A stretch of 64,000 nucleotides of DNA, taken from the NCBI GenBank assembly GCA_903888515.1, contig CAISTY010000231.1, positions 1 to 64,000 of the forward strand, given 5' to 3'. Shown piece after piece: positions 61,527 through 64,000 of this stretch (the first letter of the stretch is position 1; each line of letters begins with the position of its first letter). The translations under genes were made by a program, and so were the position numbers. The notes below the pieces were generated by a model. That model saw nothing but the letters and a program-made list of their open reading frames with translations. It was not told the origin of the DNA and made no database searches. The stretch is from Akkermansiaceae bacterium. Lineage in GTDB: Bacteria > Verrucomicrobiota > Verrucomicrobiia > Verrucomicrobiales > Akkermansiaceae.

Positions 61527-62804
61527 ATGCTTGATATCCGCGTCATCCGCGAAAATCCCGCCGCCGTCCGAGAACATCTCAAGAACCGGGGCGGCGATCA
61601 CTGGAAACTGGTAGACGCCGTGCTCGCCTGCGACGAGGCCCGCCGCAAGGCCGAAACCGATAAACAACAACTGCAGAATTCCCGCAAAACCCTTTCCAAA
61701 CAAATCGGCATGCTCAAGGGCCGAGGTGAGGACACCGCCGCCATAGAGGCCGAAGTTCGCGGCATCAACGAACAAATCTCCGCGCTTGATGCCGTGGCCG
61801 ACAACGCCTCCAGCGAACAAGCCCGCCTGCTTCTCAACATCCCGAACCTCACCCACCACGCCTGCCCGGTGGGCGCGGATGAATCCGCAAATCCCGTCAT
61901 CCGCGAGTGGGGAAGCAAACCGGCCATCGCCAACCCGCAAGACCACGTCGTGCTCGCCCTCAACCACGGCCTGATCGATTGGGACGGCGGCATCCGCGTG
62001 GCCGGCTCCGGCTTCGTCGTCTATCGCGGCAAAGGAGCCCGCCTGGAGCGCGCCCTGATCCAATTTTTGTTAGACACTCAGGTTGCCAACGGCTACGAGG
62101 AGGTGAATGTTCCGCACCTTGTCAAACGCGAGTGCATGGAGGGCACCGGCCAACTCCCGAAATTCGAGGACGACATGTATGGCACGGACGCCGGCGCGGA
62201 CGGCATCAACAATCTGTTTCTCGCGCCCACCGCCGAAGTGCCGGTCACCAATCTTTATCGGGACATGCTGCTGGCGGAAAGCGATCTGCCGGTGAAGATG
62301 GTGGCCTACACGCCGTGTTTCCGCCGCGAGGCGGGCTCCGCCGGGCGCGACAACAAGGGTATCATCCGCATGCATCAATTCGACAAGGTGGAACTCGTCC
62401 AAATCGTCCATCCGGACACCGGCTTCGAGGTGCTCGAGCAACTCACCGCACATGCGGAATCGATCCTGCAACAACTCGGCCTGCACTACCGTGTCGTCGA
62501 ACTGTGCACCGGCGACGTCGGGTATTCCTCGGCCAAGACCTATGACATCGAAGTCTGGGCACCCGGCCACGGCAAGTACCTCGAGGTGTCGAGTTGCTCG
62601 TGTTTCACCGACTATCAGGCGCGCCGCATGCGGTTGCGCTTCAAGGACGCCGAGGGCAAAAACCGCTTCCCGCACACCCTCAACGGCTCCGGCACTGCCT
62701 TGCCGCGCCTCTACGTAGCGCTGTTAGAGCAATGCCAGCAGGCAGACGGATCCATCCGCATTCCGGATGCGCTTGTGCCGTATTTCGGCGCCGCCGTCTT
62801 GTGA
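61527..62804 (+). CDS. serS: Seryl-tRNA synthetase
   Basis: 425 residues from ATG 61527 (MLDIRVIRENPAAVREHLKN). An N-terminal coiled-coil arm (about 27-105) is followed by class II motifs: motif 2 CFRREAGSAGRDNKGIIRMH and motif 3 NGSGTALPRLYVALLEQ. The TAEVPVTN serine-binding motif is present. Length is normal for the family. Confidence 0.96.
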   Translation: MLDIRVIRENPAAVREHLKNRGGDHWKLVDAVLACDEARRKAETDKQQLQNSRKTLSKQIGMLKGRGEDTAAIEAEVRGINEQISALDAVADNASSEQARLLLNIPNLTHHACPVGADESANPVIREWGSKPAIANPQDHVVLALNHGLIDWDGGIRVAGSGFVVYRGKGARLERALIQFLLDTQVANGYEEVNVPHLVKRECMEGTGQLPKFEDDMYGTDAGADGINNLFLAPTAEVPVTNLYRDMLLAESDLPVKMVAYTPCFRREAGSAGRDNKGIIRMHQFDKVELVQIVHPDTGFEVLEQLTAHAESILQQLGLHYRVVELCTGDVGYSSAKTYDIEVWAPGHGKYLEVSSCSCFTDYQARRMRLRFKDAEGKNRFPHTLNGSGTALPRLYVALLEQCQQADGSIRIPDALVPYFGAAVL

Positions 62805-62826
62805 CCGGTGTGGACAGTCGGTGCGG

Positions 62827-63663
62827 CTAACCTCGCACGGCCTTGAGGGCGATGAACACGGGGATCTCCTCCGCCGCGCGGTGTTCGGCCTTGCTGAACG
62901 GGCCGGAGGCTTGGGACCGGCGGTGGCTGTAGAGTTCCTCGCAGGCTACCACGGACAAGCCGCCGTGGCCCAGCGCAGTCAATAATTCCGCCAGGGGACG
63001 GTGGTGAAAAACCGTTAGTTCGCCGGTGTTTTTCCCGGGATGGATGGTGATGGGGATTTCCAGCGGCGTATGGTAGCCGTCAATGCGCCGGTATTGGATT
63101 TTCTGGTCGCCGTCCCATCCCCAATGGGTGGTGCGCGGAATGCGGAAACACGGGTGCAGCAACACGAACACCGCCCGCCCGCCGGATTTCAACGCACGCG
63201 CGATGTTGGAAAACAAGGCAGCGACGTCCACCACGTCATGCACCGCCATCAAACAGGCCGCCGCATCGTGACTCGCATCCGCCCACGCTCCGGTCTTGCA
63301 CACATCCGCGCGCACCCACACCACGCGCGGGTCATTGCCGTGGCGGGATTGCGCCGCCGTTAGAAGCCGCGGGCTGGCATCCACCCCGGTGAAGCGCCCA
63401 ACCCCCACATCCAACAACGGCCTGACAAGCACGCCCTGGCCACAACACACATCGATGACCGACTCGCCCGGCTGGGCATCCAGCAGCCGCAACGCGGCGG
63501 GAACTATCAGATTCCGATGGTAATCCGAACCGGCCTCGCCCACCAACTTGTCATACCACGCGGCCACCGGATCCCAGCCGCACCCAACCCCCGCCGCTTT
63601 TTCGTTAGATCGCGGTGGTCCGGGTTTCCGGCCATGGGGGTGCTGGATCGGACGGCGTGGCAT
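62827..63663 (-). CDS. SAM-dependent class I methyltransferase
   Basis: 278 residues. Motif I VIDVCCGQGVLVRPLLDVG, then FTGVDASPRLLTAAQSR and VWVRADVCKTG; GGRAVFVLLHPCFRIPR follows. The first 25 residues are basic and low in structure, so a later start is possible. Substrate unknown. It is convergent with serS and lies about 60 bp downstream of murA on the same strand. Confidence 0.82.
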   Translation of the reverse strand: MPRRPIQHPHGRKPGPPRSNEKAAGVGCGWDPVAAWYDKLVGEAGSDYHRNLIVPAALRLLDAQPGESVIDVCCGQGVLVRPLLDVGVGRFTGVDASPRLLTAAQSRHGNDPRVVWVRADVCKTGAWADASHDAAACLMAVHDVVDVAALFSNIARALKSGGRAVFVLLHPCFRIPRTTHWGWDGDQKIQYRRIDGYHTPLEIPITIHPGKNTGELTVFHHRPLAELLTALGHGGLSVVACEELYSHRRSQASGPFSKAEHRAAEEIPVFIALKAVRG

Positions 63664-63723
63664 CGGTATGATGGAGCGTATGCGGGAAACGAGATACCGG
63701 ACAAGTTCGGCGTGGCGCGAGGA

Positions 63724-64000
<277 letters not shown>

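Overview
The window is about 62% GC with the gene content and regulatory signals of a member of the Verrucomicrobiota, probably near Luteolibacter or other Verrucomicrobiales. The clues are sulfatases, single prepilin-like proteins, LamG/NHL/Ig-type secreted proteins, REP-like hairpins, and a TGTTC-N4-GAACA site of the type described for verrucomicrobial LexA. The taxonomic call is inference. No rRNA, tRNA or CRISPR array was seen.

Layout. (1) 1-295: end of a discoidin-like protein. (2) 461-23183: an unusual cell-envelope locus. It holds two convergent giant secreted proteins (2811 and 2693 residues), three zinc-ribbon membrane proteins, a further membrane protein with a PH-like soluble part, a small secreted protein, and secreted proteins that share the mature N-terminus QLKLPWE[KN]xPPPK. 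Two inverted copies of a 195-bp MITE bracket its right half. I regard this as the best candidate for an undescribed system. (3) 23.5-33.2 kb: toxin remnant, lipoprotein hydrolase, arylsulfatase, and a partly decayed cluster of outer-membrane, DUF2092, LssY and DUF1254-type genes in which two gene families are duplicated and one copy of each is broken. (4) 33.2-38.1 kb: a gene graveyard with pieces of comM, a DUF1254 gene, a transposase, kdpB/kdpE, a LamG/NHL protein, a VapC toxin and an Eco57I-type restriction enzyme, plus two small elements. (5) 38.0-45.5 kb (minus strand): a YyaL/DUF255 protein, then a polyol or sugar catabolic operon (two-part membrane protein, MDR dehydrogenase, FGGY kinase, AroE-like dehydrogenase, cupin phosphoglucose isomerase). 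(6) 45.8-48.5 kb: a GH127 glycosidase carrying a circularly permuted PA14 domain. (7) 48.8-64 kb: mostly core genes: prepilin-like protein, rpsN, FmdB-like protein, CorC/HlyC protein, thioredoxin lipoprotein, carB, an SOS-linked HD/YwgA pair, feoAB, ptsH, serS, a methyltransferase and the end of murA.

The most striking single gene is carB. The carbamoyl-phosphate synthase large subunit is interrupted in frame by a complete REP-associated tyrosine transposase (HUH/Y1) domain with its flanking repeats, giving one open frame of 1362 codons. Second is the exact LexA-type palindrome in front of the HD-phosphohydrolase/YwgA pair, which suggests a DNA-damage-inducible defence or stress module.

Across the window the words CTAAC/GTTAG and CTATC/GATAG recur at synonymous positions, bringing in codons (TTA, CTA, ATA, AGA) that are otherwise rare here.
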